A stretch of DNA of 64,000 nt, taken from contig URKR01000009.1 in the NCBI GenBank assembly GCA_900548355.1, positions 13,966 to 77,965 of the forward strand, read 5' to 3'. The notes beneath the pieces were generated by a model. That model was not told where the DNA came from. It saw only the letters and a program-made list of their open reading frames with translations, and did not search any database. The DNA is from an uncultured Oscillospiraceae bacterium. Its GTDB lineage: Bacteria; Bacillota; Clostridia; Oscillospirales; Ruminococcaceae. A program made the position numbers and the translations under genes. This document shows, one piece after another, positions 45,429 to 55,932 of this stretch; position 1 is the stretch's first letter; every line of letters begins with the position of its first letter.

Positions 45429-47972
45429 GTGAAATACGATTTCAAACAAGTGGAAGCCAAATGGCAAAAAGTCTGGCAGGATGAACACACCTTCCATGCC
45501 GAAATCGACCATGCGAAGCCGAAGTTCTACGCGCTGGTCGAATTCCCGTACCCTTCGGCCGCGGGTTTGCACGTCGGCCATCCGCGCAGCTACACCGCGC
45601 TTGACATTGTCGCGCGCAAAAAGCGCCAGTGCGGCTACAACGTCCTCTACCCGATGGGTTGGGACGCCTTCGGCCTGCCAACCGAGAACTATGCGCTGAA
45701 AAACCACATCAACCCCGAAATCGTCACGGCCAAGAACATCGCCCGGTTCAAATCCCAGCTGCAGGCGCTCGGTCTTTCGTTTGACTGGGACCGCGAAATC
45801 AACACCACCGACCCCGATTACTACAAGTGGACGCAGTGGATTTTCCTGCAGCTTTACAAAAAAGGCCTGGCCTATAAAAAAGAAACCACCGTCAACTACT
45901 GCACCGGCTGCAAGGTCGTGCTCGCGAACGAGGAGGTTGTCAACGGCGTCTGCGAGCGTTGCGGCAGCCCGGTCGTGCACAAGGTCAAGAGCCAGTGGAT
46001 GCTCAAGATCACGGCCTACGCCGACCGCCTGATCGACGACCTCGACGGGCTCGATTTTATTGAGCGCGTTTCGACCCAGCAGAAAAACTGGATCGGCCGC
46101 AGCCACGGCGCCGAGATCAACTTTGCAACCACCGCCGGCGATACCCTCACCGTCTATACCACCCGCGCCGACACGCTGTTCGGCTGCACCTATATGGTTG
46201 TAAGCCCCGAGCACGCCTTCCTCAAAAAATGGACGGAGGCCGGCCTGATCCAAAACCCCGAGGCCGTCGCCGCTTACCAGGCCGACGCCGCCCGCAAGTC
46301 GGAGTTTGAGCGCACCGAGCTCAACAAGGAAAAGACCGGCGTGCGGATCGAAGGGGTGGAGGCGATCAACCCGGTCAACGGCAAGAAAGTCCCGATCTTT
46401 ATCTCGGACTATGTCCTCGCCACCTACGGCACCGGCGCGATCATGGCCGTGCCTGCCCACGATACCCGCGACTGGGAATTTGCAACCAAGTTCGGCCTGC
46501 CCATTGTCGAGGTCGTCAAGGGCAACACCCCGAGCGACCTTTCGAAGGAAGCGTTCACCGATGTCGCAACCGGAACGCTGGTCAACTCCGGTTTCCTCGA
46601 TGGCCTTTCGGTCGAGGATGCGAAGGAGAAGATGTACGCCTGGCTGGAAGAGACCGGCAACGGCCACAAACAGGTCAACTTCAAACTGCGGGACTGGGTG
46701 TTCAGCCGTCAGCGCTACTGGGGCGAGCCGATCCCGATGGTGTACTGCGAAAAGTGCGGCTGGCAGCCCCTGCCCGAAAGCGAGCTGCCGCTCCGCCTGC
46801 CTGAAATCAAGGACTTTGAGCCCGGCGAGGACGGCGAGAGCCCGCTGGCCCGACACACCGAGTGGGTCAACACCACCTGCCCGTGCTGCGGCGGCCCCGC
46901 CAAGCGTGAGACCGATACGATGCCCCAGTGGGCCGGTTCAAGCTGGTACTTCCTGCGGTATATGGACCCCCACAACCCCGACGCGATCGCGAGCAAGGAA
47001 GCCCTTGACTACTGGAGCCCGGTTGACTGGTACAACGGCGGTATGGAGCACACGACCCTCCACCTGCTCTACAGCCGGTTCTGGCACAAATTCCTCTATG
47101 ACATCGGCGTTGTGCCCACCAAGGAACCTTACGCCAAGCGGACAAGCCACGGCATGATCCTCGGCCTCAACCCCCATGCATTTGAAAACCAGACTGCGGC
47201 CGAGCAAAAGCGCCTTGTCGCCGAATACGGCAGCGAGAAGGCTGCCCGCGCGCATCTGGTCGAGCAGTTCGGCGAGATGGCCGAGCACCCGATTGTCAAG
47301 ATGTCGAAATCTTTGGGCAACGTCGTCAACCCTGACGATGTCGTGGACGAATACGGCGCCGACACCCTGCGCCTGTATGAGATGTTCATCGGCGACTTTG
47401 AGAAAGCCGCCCCCTGGAACACCTCCTCGATCAAGGGCTGCAAGCGGTTCCTTGACCGCATCTGGGCCCTGGCCGACAAGCAGGTCGAGGGCGAGGGCGT
47501 GCGCCCGGCGCTTGAGCCGCTCATGCACCGCACAATCAAGAAGGTCGGAGAGGATATTGATACCCTCAAGGCCAACACCGCAATCGCCCAGCTCATGATT
47601 TATGTCAATGCCCTGTATGACAACGGCGGCGCCACCCGCGCCGAGTTTGAGGTGCTGCTGCAGCTGCTCAACCCGTTTGCCCCGCACATGACCGAAGAGC
47701 TCTGGCAGCAGATGGGCCACGGCGACCAGCTCGCCTATCACCCCTGGCCGCAGTATGACGAAGCCAAGTGCGTTGAGCAGACTGTGGAAATCGCCGTGCA
47801 GGTCAACGGCAAGGTGCGCGCCCGTATCCAGGTGCCGGCCGATGTCGAAGCCGCCGATGCGATTGCGGCTGCCAAGGCAGAACCTGCCGTTGCCGGGGCC
47901 ATTGCCGGCAAAACCGTTGTCAAGGAAATCTATGTCAAGGGCAAGCTCGTCAACCTTGCGGTGAAGGGCTGA
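45429..47972 (+). CDS. leuS: Leucyl-tRNA synthetase
   Basis: An 847-residue class I synthetase. The HIGH motif is in [17 protein letters not shown], the CP1 editing domain includes [12 protein letters not shown] and [18 protein letters not shown], a zinc site C..C is present, and KMSKS is [12 protein letters not shown] take the GTG at 45429 behind GGGGGAG as the start, six codons inside the open frame. It follows rsfS in the conserved order. Confidence 0.97.
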   Translation: MKYDFKQVEAKWQKVWQDEHTFHAEIDHAKPKFYALVEFPYPSAAGLHVGHPRSYTALDIVARKKRQCGYNVLYPMGWDAFGLPTENYALKNHINPEIVTAKNIARFKSQLQALGLSFDWDREINTTDPDYYKWTQWIFLQLYKKGLAYKKETTVNYCTGCKVVLANEEVVNGVCERCGSPVVHKVKSQWMLKITAYADRLIDDLDGLDFIERVSTQQKNWIGRSHGAEINFATTAGDTLTVYTTRADTLFGCTYMVVSPEHAFLKKWTEAGLIQNPEAVAAYQADAARKSEFERTELNKEKTGVRIEGVEAINPVNGKKVPIFISDYVLATYGTGAIMAVPAHDTRDWEFATKFGLPIVEVVKGNTPSDLSKEAFTDVATGTLVNSGFLDGLSVEDAKEKMYAWLEETGNGHKQVNFKLRDWVFSRQRYWGEPIPMVYCEKCGWQPLPESELPLRLPEIKDFEPGEDGESPLARHTEWVNTTCPCCGGPAKRETDTMPQWAGSSWYFLRYMDPHNPDAIASKEALDYWSPVDWYNGGMEHTTLHLLYSRFWHKFLYDIGVVPTKEPYAKRTSHGMILGLNPHAFENQTAAEQKRLVAEYGSEKAARAHLVEQFGEMAEHPIVKMSKSLGNVVNPDDVVDEYGADTLRLYEMFIGDFEKAAPWNTSSIKGCKRFLDRIWALADKQVEGEGVRPALEPLMHRTIKKVGEDIDTLKANTAIAQLMIYVNALYDNGGATRAEFEVLLQLLNPFAPHMTEELWQQMGHGDQLAYHPWPQYDEAKCVEQTVEIAVQVNGKVRARIQVPADVEAADAIAAAKAEPAVAGAIAGKTVVKEIYVKGKLVNLAVKG

Positions 47973-47991
47973 TCGGCCGGGGGGAATCCGC

Positions 47992-50316
47992 ATGCCAACC
48001 ACTGTTGCCACGCGGCGCAGATTACCGGCCGCATTGCGTGCGCGGCTCCTTGCAGGGCTGGTGCTGCTGGCTGAATGTCTGGCGCTGCTCATCGGGTTTG
48101 CAGCCGACCGTGCGCACACGGCTGCCACGCCTTCCGTCATTCTGCTGGCGGACCGTATGATTTCCCGCGTGGGGGAACAGGCGTATAGCGGTTATGACGG
48201 TTTTACGGTGGAAGAAGGCTGCACCGGCGAAGTCATGACCACCAACTGGATCGAAATGCCGGCTGGAATGTACAACCTGACCGTCGCCTATACAGGCGGC
48301 GATGATGTGGAAATTCAGTTTCACAACTCAGACATCGAGATGGGGTGCATCCGCCTGCCTGCGGATACGCGGGCTGTAACGGTGCAGGCCTATGTGCCCA
48401 CCGCGCAAACCCAGGCCACCCTGGTTGTCAATACCGAAGGCAGCGGTATCCAGCTGGAGAGCATTGTGCTGGAACCCAGCCAGGCGTATGGCTGGTTCCG
48501 GCTGCTGCGGCGCTTCTTCCTGCTCCTTGTGCTGGATTTCTTTGCCTGGGTCTGGGTCCGCAGGCTGCCCTTCCCGGGCGGGCGGCGCGGCCGGGTTACG
48601 GCGCTGTCTCTCGGCGTGATCACGCTGCTTGCCACGCTGCCCTTCCTCACCTCCAACTTGGTGGCGGGGCATGACCTGCCCTTCCACCTCAACCGGATCG
48701 AAGGGCTGGCCCAGGGGCTGGCCGGCGGCCAGTTCCCGGTGCGCATCCAGCCGTTCTGGCTTGAGGGCAACGGCTATGCGGTCAGCGTCTTTTACGGGGA
48801 TTTGTTTTTGTATATCCCGGCCGCTTTGCGCCTGCTTGGCGTGCCGCTGCAGACGGCGTACCAGTTCTATGTCTTTCTGGCCAGCCTGGCCACGGCGGTG
48901 GTCAGCTGGTGGTGTGCGCGGCGGATGTTTGGCGATGACGCCGCCGCGCTCTGTGTATCGGCGCTTTATACCCTGAGCGGGTATCGTCTTGTCGATGTTT
49001 ACACCCGCGGCGCAGTGGGGGAGTATACGGCTCTGATCTTTTTGCCGCTTGTCTGTTACGGGCTGTGGCAGATCCTGCGCCAGCCGGACGGCGCGCGTGC
49101 GAGGCCGCTGATCTGGCTGCCGGCGGCGGTTGGGTATGCGGGGCTGCTGCAAAGCCACCTGCTGACCACCGAGATGGCCGGCACCTTCACCTTGCTGCTT
49201 TGCCTGGTCTGTGTGCGGCGGGTTTTCCGGCGCAACACGTTCTTCCCTCTGCTTAAAGTGGTGGGGGCGGCCGTTGCGGCCAGCGCCTGGTACCTGGTGC
49301 CGCTGTTTGATTATATGCGCGGCGATTTCAAGGTGCACAGCGCCGGCCAGTATGGCGGCGTGGGGCGGATGGGGGCTTTCCCCGCCCAGATGTTCGGCCT
49401 GTTTTTTGACGCCAGCCCGGAACTGACCGCTACCAATGTCGATATGGGCACCGTACAGGAGATGGCGATCGGCGTTGGCACGGCGGTGCTGCTGGCTGCG
49501 GCGCTGTTTGTGGCGGTACGCTTTTTGCTGGAAGAGCCGCTTGCGGAAACGGAGCACAAACTGCTGCGCATCGGCGGACTCGGGCTGTGGTTCGGGCTGC
49601 TCTGCTTCTGGATGTCGTCGGTTCTGTTCCCATGGCATGCGGTGGAATCGCTGCATCCGGTTCTGGCACGACTGTGCATGATCCTGCAGTATCCCTGGCG
49701 GCTGGAAGGCCTTGGCACCTGGTTCTGGGTGCTGGCAGGCGGCTGTGCGCTGGTGCTGCTGCGCCGCCGGTCGTCCTGGCGGCTGGGGGCCGGCGCAGTG
49801 CTCTGCGTGGTGACGCTGGTGACCTGGGGCAGCATGAGCCAAAGCTACCTGGCAACCGATATTGTGGAAAACTACTACAGCGCTGCCGCACTGGACAGCG
49901 TTGCCATCAGCGGGGAAGAATACCTGCCGGCCGACGCTGACCGTTATGTCATTGCAGACAGCCAGACCCCGATTACAGTCAACGCCGAAGTGACCGACTG
50001 GTCCCGGCAGGGTGTGCGGGTGGAACTGCAGGTGACGGTTTCCCAGCAGGCGGACGGCGCCGTCACGGTGCCGTTGCTCTACTACCCGTACTATACTGCC
50101 TGTGACGATGCCGGCAACCCGCTGGCGGTGGACAGTGACCCTGACACCTGGCAGGTGCGGGTGGCGGTTCCTTCCGGCTACAGCGGTGGGGTGACCGTCT
50201 CGTTCCGCCCGCCGTGGTTCTGGCATGCGGCGGAAGCTTGCAGCGCGCTGTTTTTGCTGGCGCTGGCCGGTTACGCTGTCTGGCTGCACCGCCGGCGCGC
50301 CCCGACGCTTTGTTGA
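47992..50316 (+). CDS. Large polytopic membrane protein, PTPS-related/YfhO-like (GT-C type)
   Basis: A 774-residue membrane protein. One N-terminal helix is followed by an extracytoplasmic beta-rich part (residues about 50-165), then 10 or more helices and a C-terminal exposed domain before a last helix. HDLPFHLNRIEGLAQGL ... FPVRIQPFW and FYGDLFLYIPA match the 6-pyruvoyl-tetrahydropterin-synthase-related membrane family. Such proteins are thought to be polyprenyl-sugar-dependent glycosyltransferases or flippase-like. It leads the set with 50332-53024, which supports envelope glycosylation. The exact reaction is unknown. Confidence 0.78.
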   Translation: MPTTVATRRRLPAALRARLLAGLVLLAECLALLIGFAADRAHTAATPSVILLADRMISRVGEQAYSGYDGFTVEEGCTGEVMTTNWIEMPAGMYNLTVAYTGGDDVEIQFHNSDIEMGCIRLPADTRAVTVQAYVPTAQTQATLVVNTEGSGIQLESIVLEPSQAYGWFRLLRRFFLLLVLDFFAWVWVRRLPFPGGRRGRVTALSLGVITLLATLPFLTSNLVAGHDLPFHLNRIEGLAQGLAGGQFPVRIQPFWLEGNGYAVSVFYGDLFLYIPAALRLLGVPLQTAYQFYVFLASLATAVVSWWCARRMFGDDAAALCVSALYTLSGYRLVDVYTRGAVGEYTALIFLPLVCYGLWQILRQPDGARARPLIWLPAAVGYAGLLQSHLLTTEMAGTFTLLLCLVCVRRVFRRNTFFPLLKVVGAAVAASAWYLVPLFDYMRGDFKVHSAGQYGGVGRMGAFPAQMFGLFFDASPELTATNVDMGTVQEMAIGVGTAVLLAAALFVAVRFLLEEPLAETEHKLLRIGGLGLWFGLLCFWMSSVLFPWHAVESLHPVLARLCMILQYPWRLEGLGTWFWVLAGGCALVLLRRRSSWRLGAGAVLCVVTLVTWGSMSQSYLATDIVENYYSAAALDSVAISGEEYLPADADRYVIADSQTPITVNAEVTDWSRQGVRVELQVTVSQQADGAVTVPLLYYPYYTACDDAGNPLAVDSDPDTWQVRVAVPSGYSGGVTVSFRPPWFWHAAEACSALFLLALAGYAVWLHRRRAPTLC

Positions 50317-50331
50317 GACGGTGTACACGCT

Positions 50332-51936
50332 ATGAATAAACCGACGAAACCCATACAGCCCGCCCGGCAGCCGCCGTGCGGCACCCGGGCCGCCCTTGCG
50401 GCATTTGGCCGCAAGCCGCTGTTCTGGTGCGGGCTGGCGGCGCTGCTCCTGGTTGGTTACGGTTATGCAATGGCAACTTCGGCCGTTGGCATCGATGACC
50501 TTGCAATTGATACTTACCAGCAGGGCGGGGAATTTTTGCGCCAGAGCCGCATCACCGAATGGCTTGTCCAGGCGCTGACAGGGCTGCTGGCGTACGGCCG
50601 TGTCTGGCCGGAGTGCTGGGCGGCTGTCTGCCTGGCACTGGCCGGCGTCGGGCTGGCGGCGGTGCTCTACACCCAGGCCGGGCGTGAGCCCACGGCGGCC
50701 GGCGGGCTGCTGCTGGCCGGCGGGCTGCTGCTTTTTCCATTCCACGCAGAGGCGCTGGCCTATTCCAACCTTTGCATTACCGGGCTGGGCATGCTGCTGG
50801 CCGTTGCGGCGCTTGCACTTGGCCGGGCGTATCTGTTTGGACAGCGTGCACCGGCCCGGGCGCTTGGCGCGGCGGCCTGCCTGGCATTCTCGCTCGGCTG
50901 TTATGAATCAATGGCCCAGGTCTGGCTTGCGCTTGTGTTTGCCCTGTTGTTCACGGCGGCGGCTTTTGCGCCGCGCCGCAGCCGGGCGGCCTTCTGGTGG
51001 ATTGCGCCGGCTTTGCGCGGCGTTGTGCTGTTTGGGGTCGGCCTGGCCGGGCGTGAGATCCTTGCCGCGCTGCTGCGGCTGGCCCTTGGCATTACAGGGG
51101 AAAGCGGCGCGGCGGCCCGGACGATCTACTGGGGCCAGCGCGGCGGCATCGCCAGCGCACTGCTGATTTTTGTGCGCGAATTTCTCGGCAACTATGGTAC
51201 GCTGGCCCTTGCCGTGCCGGCCATTGCCCTGCTGGATCTTGCCTGTGCGGCGCTTGTTGTTTTTGTGGCGGTACGCCGCCACGGCAACGGCTGCGGCTGG
51301 CTGGCGGCCGGGCTGCTGGCCAGCCAGTTTGCGATGGGGATTCTGCAGGGGACCGGCAGCCAGATGGCCCGTGCCAGCCAATGCTTTGCCGTGTTTGTGC
51401 CGTTTGTGGCCTGGCTGGCGCTGGCCGTGCTGCGCCCGCGCCGGTGGGCTGCGGCGGCCTGTATAGCGGCGCTGCTCGGGGTTGAGGCCCTGTCGCTCAA
51501 CCAGACGTTTGGGGCTGACCGCGCCCGCTGGGCATATGAAAAAGACCTGCTGCAGGATGTGGCGGCCCAGCTGGATGCGCTGGACCCCACCGGCGAAGAG
51601 CCGGTCGTGTTCACAGGAGAGATCACGCTGCCTGACGCCGTTACCCATCGCCTGCCGGCTGGCCATCCCGCCTACAAGGCGGCCTGGGTCCTGTCGGTTG
51701 CGCTTGGCGCGCCGATGGGGGACCTTTACCCCTATGAAGAGGTGAACGAGAGCGTCGTCAACTGGGCGCAGAGCGCCTTTGGCAGCCACGAACAGATCTA
51801 CCTGCTGATGGAAGAAATCGGCCGCCCCTGCGCTGTGCCTACCGACGACCAGCAGGCTGCCGGCGATGCCCTGGCCGGTGAGGCGCAGGCTGTCACCCGG
51901 CAGGATGGGTATCTGCTGGTCTGTTTTGGAAGCTGA
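50332..51936 (+). CDS. Polytopic membrane protein, GtrII-like glucosyltransferase candidate
   Basis: A 534-residue protein with about ten membrane helices and an exposed C-terminal domain of about 120 residues. The first loop has the acidic pair in GIDDLAIDTY, as expected for a GT-C donor site, and resembles the GtrII glucosyltransferase family in layout. It follows 47992-50316 by 15 bp and precedes a GtrB-like transferase, which would make the polyprenyl-phosphate sugar it uses. Family assignment is tentative. Confidence 0.65.
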   Translation: MNKPTKPIQPARQPPCGTRAALAAFGRKPLFWCGLAALLLVGYGYAMATSAVGIDDLAIDTYQQGGEFLRQSRITEWLVQALTGLLAYGRVWPECWAAVCLALAGVGLAAVLYTQAGREPTAAGGLLLAGGLLLFPFHAEALAYSNLCITGLGMLLAVAALALGRAYLFGQRAPARALGAAACLAFSLGCYESMAQVWLALVFALLFTAAAFAPRRSRAAFWWIAPALRGVVLFGVGLAGREILAALLRLALGITGESGAAARTIYWGQRGGIASALLIFVREFLGNYGTLALAVPAIALLDLACAALVVFVAVRRHGNGCGWLAAGLLASQFAMGILQGTGSQMARASQCFAVFVPFVAWLALAVLRPRRWAAAACIAALLGVEALSLNQTFGADRARWAYEKDLLQDVAAQLDALDPTGEEPVVFTGEITLPDAVTHRLPAGHPAYKAAWVLSVALGAPMGDLYPYEEVNESVVNWAQSAFGSHEQIYLLMEEIGRPCAVPTDDQQAAGDALAGEAQAVTRQDGYLLVCFGS

Positions 51937-52064
51937 TTCTGCACGGTGCCAAGCTGCAGGCGGTTCCTGCGCTAGGCACCCCGCATGACAGGTACCCCTC
52001 GGCGCGTATGGCCGCAGGGGACGGGATTTTTGACAATTATCCGTATCCGAAAGGTGGTTTCCCT

Positions 52065-53024
52065 ATGCTGATCTCCCTTGTCGTTCCCAGTTACAATGAG
52101 GAGGAAGCGCTGCCTTTTTTTTACAAAGAGGCATCCCGTGTCGCGGCACAGATGAAGGCGAGCCACGGCGCTGCGTTTGAATTCATCTTTATCGACGACG
52201 GTTCGAAGGACGGCACGCTGCGGGTGGCCCGTGCGCTGCATGACCAGGACCCCCGGGTGCGGTATGTCAGCTTCAGCCGCAACTTCGGCAAGGAAGCTGC
52301 GATCTATGCCGGCCTGCAGGCAGCCCGCGGGGACTATGTCGCAACGCTGGATGCAGACTTGCAGGACCCGCCGGCCCTGCTGCCGCAGATGCTGGACGCC
52401 CTGCAAACCGGCGATTATGACTGTGCGGCCACCCGCCGCACAACCCGCGCCGGCGAGCCGCCGGTGCGCAGCTGGTTTGCGCGGCGGTTTTACCAGCTCA
52501 TCAACCGCCTCAGCGATACCGAGATTGTTGACGGTGCGCGGGATTACCGGCTGATGAGCCGCAAGATGGTGGATGCCGTGCTTGCCATGGCAGAATACAA
52601 CCGGTTCAGCAAGGGAATTTTCAGCTGGGTCGGCTTCCAGACCAAATGGTTTGATTATGAGAACATCGAACGGGTGGCCGGCAAAACCAAGTGGAATTTC
52701 TGGAGCCTGTTCCGCTATTCGATTGAAGGGATCGTCGGCTTTTCCACCGCGCCGCTGATTGTTGCGGCCGGGGCCGGCGTGGTGTTCTGTGTGGCGGCCT
52801 TCATTGGTATTCTCTTTGTTGTGGTGCGGGCGCTGCTTTTTGGCGATCCGACAGCCGGCTGGCCGAGCCTTGTCTGCATCATGCTGCTTTGCAGCGGCGT
52901 GCAGCTGTTCTGCCTTGGCATTGTCGGCGAATACCTGGCCAAGACCTACCTGGAAGTCAAGCATCGCCCGATCTATATCACGCGGGAAACCGAAACGGAC
53001 CGCGACGCCCGGCAGGGGCACTGA
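52065..53024 (+). CDS. GtrB-like polyprenyl-phosphate glycosyltransferase (GT2)
   Basis: A 319-residue GT-A transferase. SLVVPSYNEEEALP, IFIDDGSKDGT, ATLDADLQDPP and DYRLMSR are hallmarks of bactoprenol glucosyltransferases such as GtrB and of DPM1-type enzymes. Two C-terminal membrane helices (about 230-255 and 262-290) follow. It should load glucose or a similar sugar on undecaprenyl phosphate for the neighbouring GT-C proteins. The start at 52065 follows AAGGTGG; an earlier in-frame ATG adds unrelated residues. Confidence 0.9.
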   Translation: MLISLVVPSYNEEEALPFFYKEASRVAAQMKASHGAAFEFIFIDDGSKDGTLRVARALHDQDPRVRYVSFSRNFGKEAAIYAGLQAARGDYVATLDADLQDPPALLPQMLDALQTGDYDCAATRRTTRAGEPPVRSWFARRFYQLINRLSDTEIVDGARDYRLMSRKMVDAVLAMAEYNRFSKGIFSWVGFQTKWFDYENIERVAGKTKWNFWSLFRYSIEGIVGFSTAPLIVAAGAGVVFCVAAFIGILFVVVRALLFGDPTAGWPSLVCIMLLCSGVQLFCLGIVGEYLAKTYLEVKHRPIYITRETETDRDARQGH

Positions 53025-53026
53025 CA

Positions 53027-54355
53027 ATGGAAACAATGACATCCGGCAGCGCGTATCGGCATTTGTGGCGGTATGCGCTGCCGCTTATTTTGGGCAACTG
53101 GCTCCAGCTGGCTTACAATGCGGCGGATTCGGTCATCGCAGGGCGGTTCCTCGGCGCGCAGGCGCTGGCGGCTGAGGGCGCCGCGGCCCCAGTCATGAAC
53201 CTGGTGATTCTTGGCATTTCAGGGGTTACCGTGGGGGCCGGGGTTTTGATGAGTGAGTTTTTCGGCGCGGGAAAGCAGGGCCTGCTGCGCCGCACCCTCG
53301 CCACCACACTGGCGGCAGGGGCGATATTTTCGGTGCTGGTGGCCGGCGCGGGCTGGGCAGCTGCGCCGGCGCTGCTGCGCGCGCTGGCCGTACCGCCGGA
53401 GCTTTTTGCCATAACGGTGCGGTACCTGCGCATCACCTTCCTGGGGGTACCGTTTACCTGCTTTTATAATGCGCTGGCGGCCGGGCTCAAAAGCGTGGGC
53501 GATTCCAAAAATCCGCTGCGCTTCCTGGCGTTTTCGGCTTTGCTCAACATTCTGCTGGATCTGTTCTTTCTCGGCGTGCTGGGGTTCGGCATTGCCTGCT
53601 CGGCTGCCACAACGGTGGCGGCCGAAGCGGTCAGCGCCGTTCTGGCGGCGTGCTATCTCCGGCGGCTGCCGTCGCTCTGCCCGCAGCGAGAGGAGTGGAA
53701 GATCGACCGCGCGCTGCTTGCCCGTACCATGCGTTACGGCGGTGTGACGGCGCTGCAGCAGCTCTGCCAGCCGGTAGGGAAGGTGTTGATCCAGGGGCAG
53801 GTCAATGCGCTCGGCGTTGAGGTGATGGCGGCTTTCAACGCCGTCACCCGGTTTGATGATTTCGCCTGCATCCCGGAACAGAGCATTGCCCAGGGGATTA
53901 CCACCTTCCTTGCGCAAAACCGCGGCGCCGGCAAACGCCAACGGCTGCGCGGCGGCTTTGGGGCCGGCCTTGTTATGGAACTGGGGTATGGCGTCGCCGT
54001 CGGCGGGGTAACGGCTCTTCTGCGGCGGCCGCTTGTCGCTCTGTTTGTCACAGGTGAATCGGCCGAAACGGTGGTGGCGCTTGGCGCCGAATACCTTGGC
54101 GTCATGGCGGCGCTTTACCTGCTGCCGGCGCTGACCAACGGGTTCCAGGGGTTTTATCGCGGCATGGGGCGGATGCAGGTCACACTGCTGGGCACCCTTG
54201 TGCAGATCAGCCTGCGGGTGGCGGGCACGGCGGCGCTGGCCCCGCGCGCAGGGCTGACCGGCATAGCTTGGGCATGCGGGATCGGCTGGTGCGCCATGCT
54301 CTGCTTTGAAATACCGTATTATTTTCACTTTTGGCGAAAACGACGGAAAAAATAA
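53027..54355 (+). CDS. MATE-family efflux transporter
   Basis: A 442-residue transporter with twelve predicted helices in two halves. NWLQLAYNAADSVIAGRFLG near the N-terminus and GLKSVGDSKNPLRF in the middle fit the MATE/DinF group. It exports drugs or metabolites by cation antiport. The ATG is 3 bp after the glycosyltransferase stop. A role in the glycan pathway is possible but not shown. Confidence 0.9.
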   Translation: METMTSGSAYRHLWRYALPLILGNWLQLAYNAADSVIAGRFLGAQALAAEGAAAPVMNLVILGISGVTVGAGVLMSEFFGAGKQGLLRRTLATTLAAGAIFSVLVAGAGWAAAPALLRALAVPPELFAITVRYLRITFLGVPFTCFYNALAAGLKSVGDSKNPLRFLAFSALLNILLDLFFLGVLGFGIACSAATTVAAEAVSAVLAACYLRRLPSLCPQREEWKIDRALLARTMRYGGVTALQQLCQPVGKVLIQGQVNALGVEVMAAFNAVTRFDDFACIPEQSIAQGITTFLAQNRGAGKRQRLRGGFGAGLVMELGYGVAVGGVTALLRRPLVALFVTGESAETVVALGAEYLGVMAALYLLPALTNGFQGFYRGMGRMQVTLLGTLVQISLRVAGTAALAPRAGLTGIAWACGIGWCAMLCFEIPYYFHFWRKRRKK

Positions 54356-54431
54356 CGAAAGATAGAGAAAACTGTGAGAGTTCTCGATAAAAAGATGCCG
54401 AAAAAACACGAAATAAAATCAAGAAATGATA

Positions 54432-54459
54432 TTGACACAACCGGGGAAAGTGGTATAAT
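54432..54459 (+). promoter_or_regulatory. Strong promoter of the sortase substrate gene
   Basis: TTGACA, 16 bp, TATAAT with an extended TGG. Both hexamers are perfect, the strongest promoter in the window, and the leader is about 75 nt. Confidence 0.88.
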
Positions 54460-54541
54460 GAAATCACGTTATCTGGCAAGGTTGCGTAGTGGCGTGTAAC
54501 AGTCCGCCGCGAAAAAATCTAAAAGAAAGAAGTTGTGTCCT

Positions 54542-55147
54542 ATGAAACTGAAGAAACTTGTTTCGGCAGTTGCTGGCGTTGCGATGGCTTGCGTCTTTGC
54601 GATGGGCGCGTTTGCGGCTGCTCCGTATCAGGTGGAAGAGGCGCAGGCCTACCTGGATGCCAATGGCATCAGCTACACAATCTCGGATGCGGAAGTTGAC
54701 CAGATTTTGGCAACCTTCGGCACCCAGGCTGCTGCGGAAGAGGCTGCCAACGGCATTCTCGCGCAGGTCAGAGCCGACCCTTACAATGCTGAATCGATTG
54801 TCACCAATGCGCTGGCTGCTTACGGTGTCACGCTGACCGATGTGAGCATTTCGGTCAATGCGAACAATACCATTACCGGCAGTGCAACGGTGAACGGCAA
54901 GCCGGCTTCGGCGACCTTTGCGGTTCCCGCAAGTGCGGACGACCATGGTGAGATTGCCGCCAACAAAGACGAGAACGGGAACTGGCATGTTGATGAAGCG
55001 ACGACCTCGGCCGCTTCCAGCGTGGCTTCCTCGACCAATGTCATCAAGGCGACCGGCGATCTTTCCGGCGTTGTCCTGATGGCTGGCGTTGTGGCTGTTG
55101 CGGCTGTCCTGGGCCTGGCTGTTCGTAAGAGCTCCTCCATCGGCTAA
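54542..55147 (+). CDS. Secreted protein with sortase-type anchor signal (IKATG)
   Basis: A 201-residue protein. The signal peptide (MKLKKLVSAVAGVAMACVFA) probably ends at AFA-AAP. The mature part has about 65 residues of helical, Ala-rich sequence, then a beta-like domain (VSISVNANNTITGSATVNG). The C-terminus reads VIKATGD, a hydrophobic helix, then RKSSSIG, the exact layout of an LPXTG signal with IKATG in its place. A dedicated sortase is the next gene. The function of the exposed part is unknown. Confidence 0.8.
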   Translation: MKLKKLVSAVAGVAMACVFAMGAFAAAPYQVEEAQAYLDANGISYTISDAEVDQILATFGTQAAAEEAANGILAQVRADPYNAESIVTNALAAYGVTLTDVSISVNANNTITGSATVNGKPASATFAVPASADDHGEIAANKDENGNWHVDEATTSAASSVASSTNVIKATGDLSGVVLMAGVVAVAAVLGLAVRKSSSIG

Positions 55148-55165
55148 ACACAGAGCTTTCTGTAT

Positions 55166-55201
55166 CCCTGCCGCGCCCTTTGCGGCAGGGATTTTTGTTT
55201 T
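55166..55201 (+). terminator. Terminator between substrate and sortase genes
   Basis: CCCTGCCGC and GCGGCAGGG form a perfect 9-bp stem with a 7-nt loop, then ATTTTTGTTTT. It should give far more substrate mRNA than sortase mRNA. Confidence 0.88.
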
Positions 55202-55236
55202 GTCGCATTGATTGTTCTCTGAAAGGCTGCGTTCTT

Positions 55237-55920
55237 ATGAAACACAACTCTTTTTTGCGCCGCAACCCGGCGGCGCTGGTGGCCGTACCGCTGGCGTTTG
55301 CGGTGCTTACGCTGACTTTGCTGGCCGGGGCGGCCCGTGTCTTTGTAACCCCGTATCTGGCCCTGCTGGAATGGGCCATGACGGAAAACGCCAGCGCCTA
55401 CCAGGCGCAGGACCTGATGGAGACTGCGGCCATCCAACCCGAATCCGACACCGAGGCCGGTATCCCGCTGTCCTCCATCACCTACCCGGCGGAAGGCGAC
55501 CGCTACGGCACCATTACGATCGAGGGCACAGCTGTGAACGCCCCGGTTTACTACGGCGATACCAACGCAATTCTGAACCAGGGCGTCGGCACCTACAAGG
55601 ACAGTTACGGGAGCGGGATCCCGGGCGAAGGGCGCACAATTTTGCTGGCGGGCCACAACAACACCTTTTTCAATGATTTGCAGAGCGTAAACGTCGGCGA
55701 CGTTGTCACCATCGAGACCCATTACGGCGTCTACACCTACACCGTTGAATCCTGTGAGATCCTGGAGTATGACGATACATCGGCTTATGATTTTACCCGC
55801 ACCGATGAAAATCTGATCCTGTACACCTGCTACCCGTTTGATACGCTGGGCTTCACGCCGCAGCGGTATTTCGTCTATGCCAGCTATACCTCCGGCCCCA
55901 GGCTGGATACCGAAAATTAG
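55237..55920 (+). CDS. Class D-like sortase
   Basis: A 227-residue membrane transpeptidase. A membrane helix (about residues 10-35) anchors it with the catalytic barrel outside. Catalytic residues are His in LLAGHNN (near 139), Cys in LYTCYPF (near 198) and Arg in FTPQRYFVYA (near 210). The start is the ATG of MKHNSFLRR behind GAAAGG; upstream codons overlap the terminator. It lies between its probable substrate and a membrane protein. Confidence 0.9.
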   Translation: MKHNSFLRRNPAALVAVPLAFAVLTLTLLAGAARVFVTPYLALLEWAMTENASAYQAQDLMETAAIQPESDTEAGIPLSSITYPAEGDRYGTITIEGTAVNAPVYYGDTNAILNQGVGTYKDSYGSGIPGEGRTILLAGHNNTFFNDLQSVNVGDVVTIETHYGVYTYTVESCEILEYDDTSAYDFTRTDENLILYTCYPFDTLGFTPQRYFVYASYTSGPRLDTEN

Positions 55921-55932
55921 GAGGGAGAGAAC

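Noticed and set aside
42686..45490. 934-codon frame antisense to the LCP and rsfS genes
   Set aside because: Codon-phase shadow of GC-rich genes; no promoter, ribosome-binding site or family likeness.
48328..50745. 805-codon frame antisense to the PTPS-related membrane protein
   Set aside because: Gln/Arg/His-rich low-complexity translation, a mirror of the hydrophobic gene on the plus strand.
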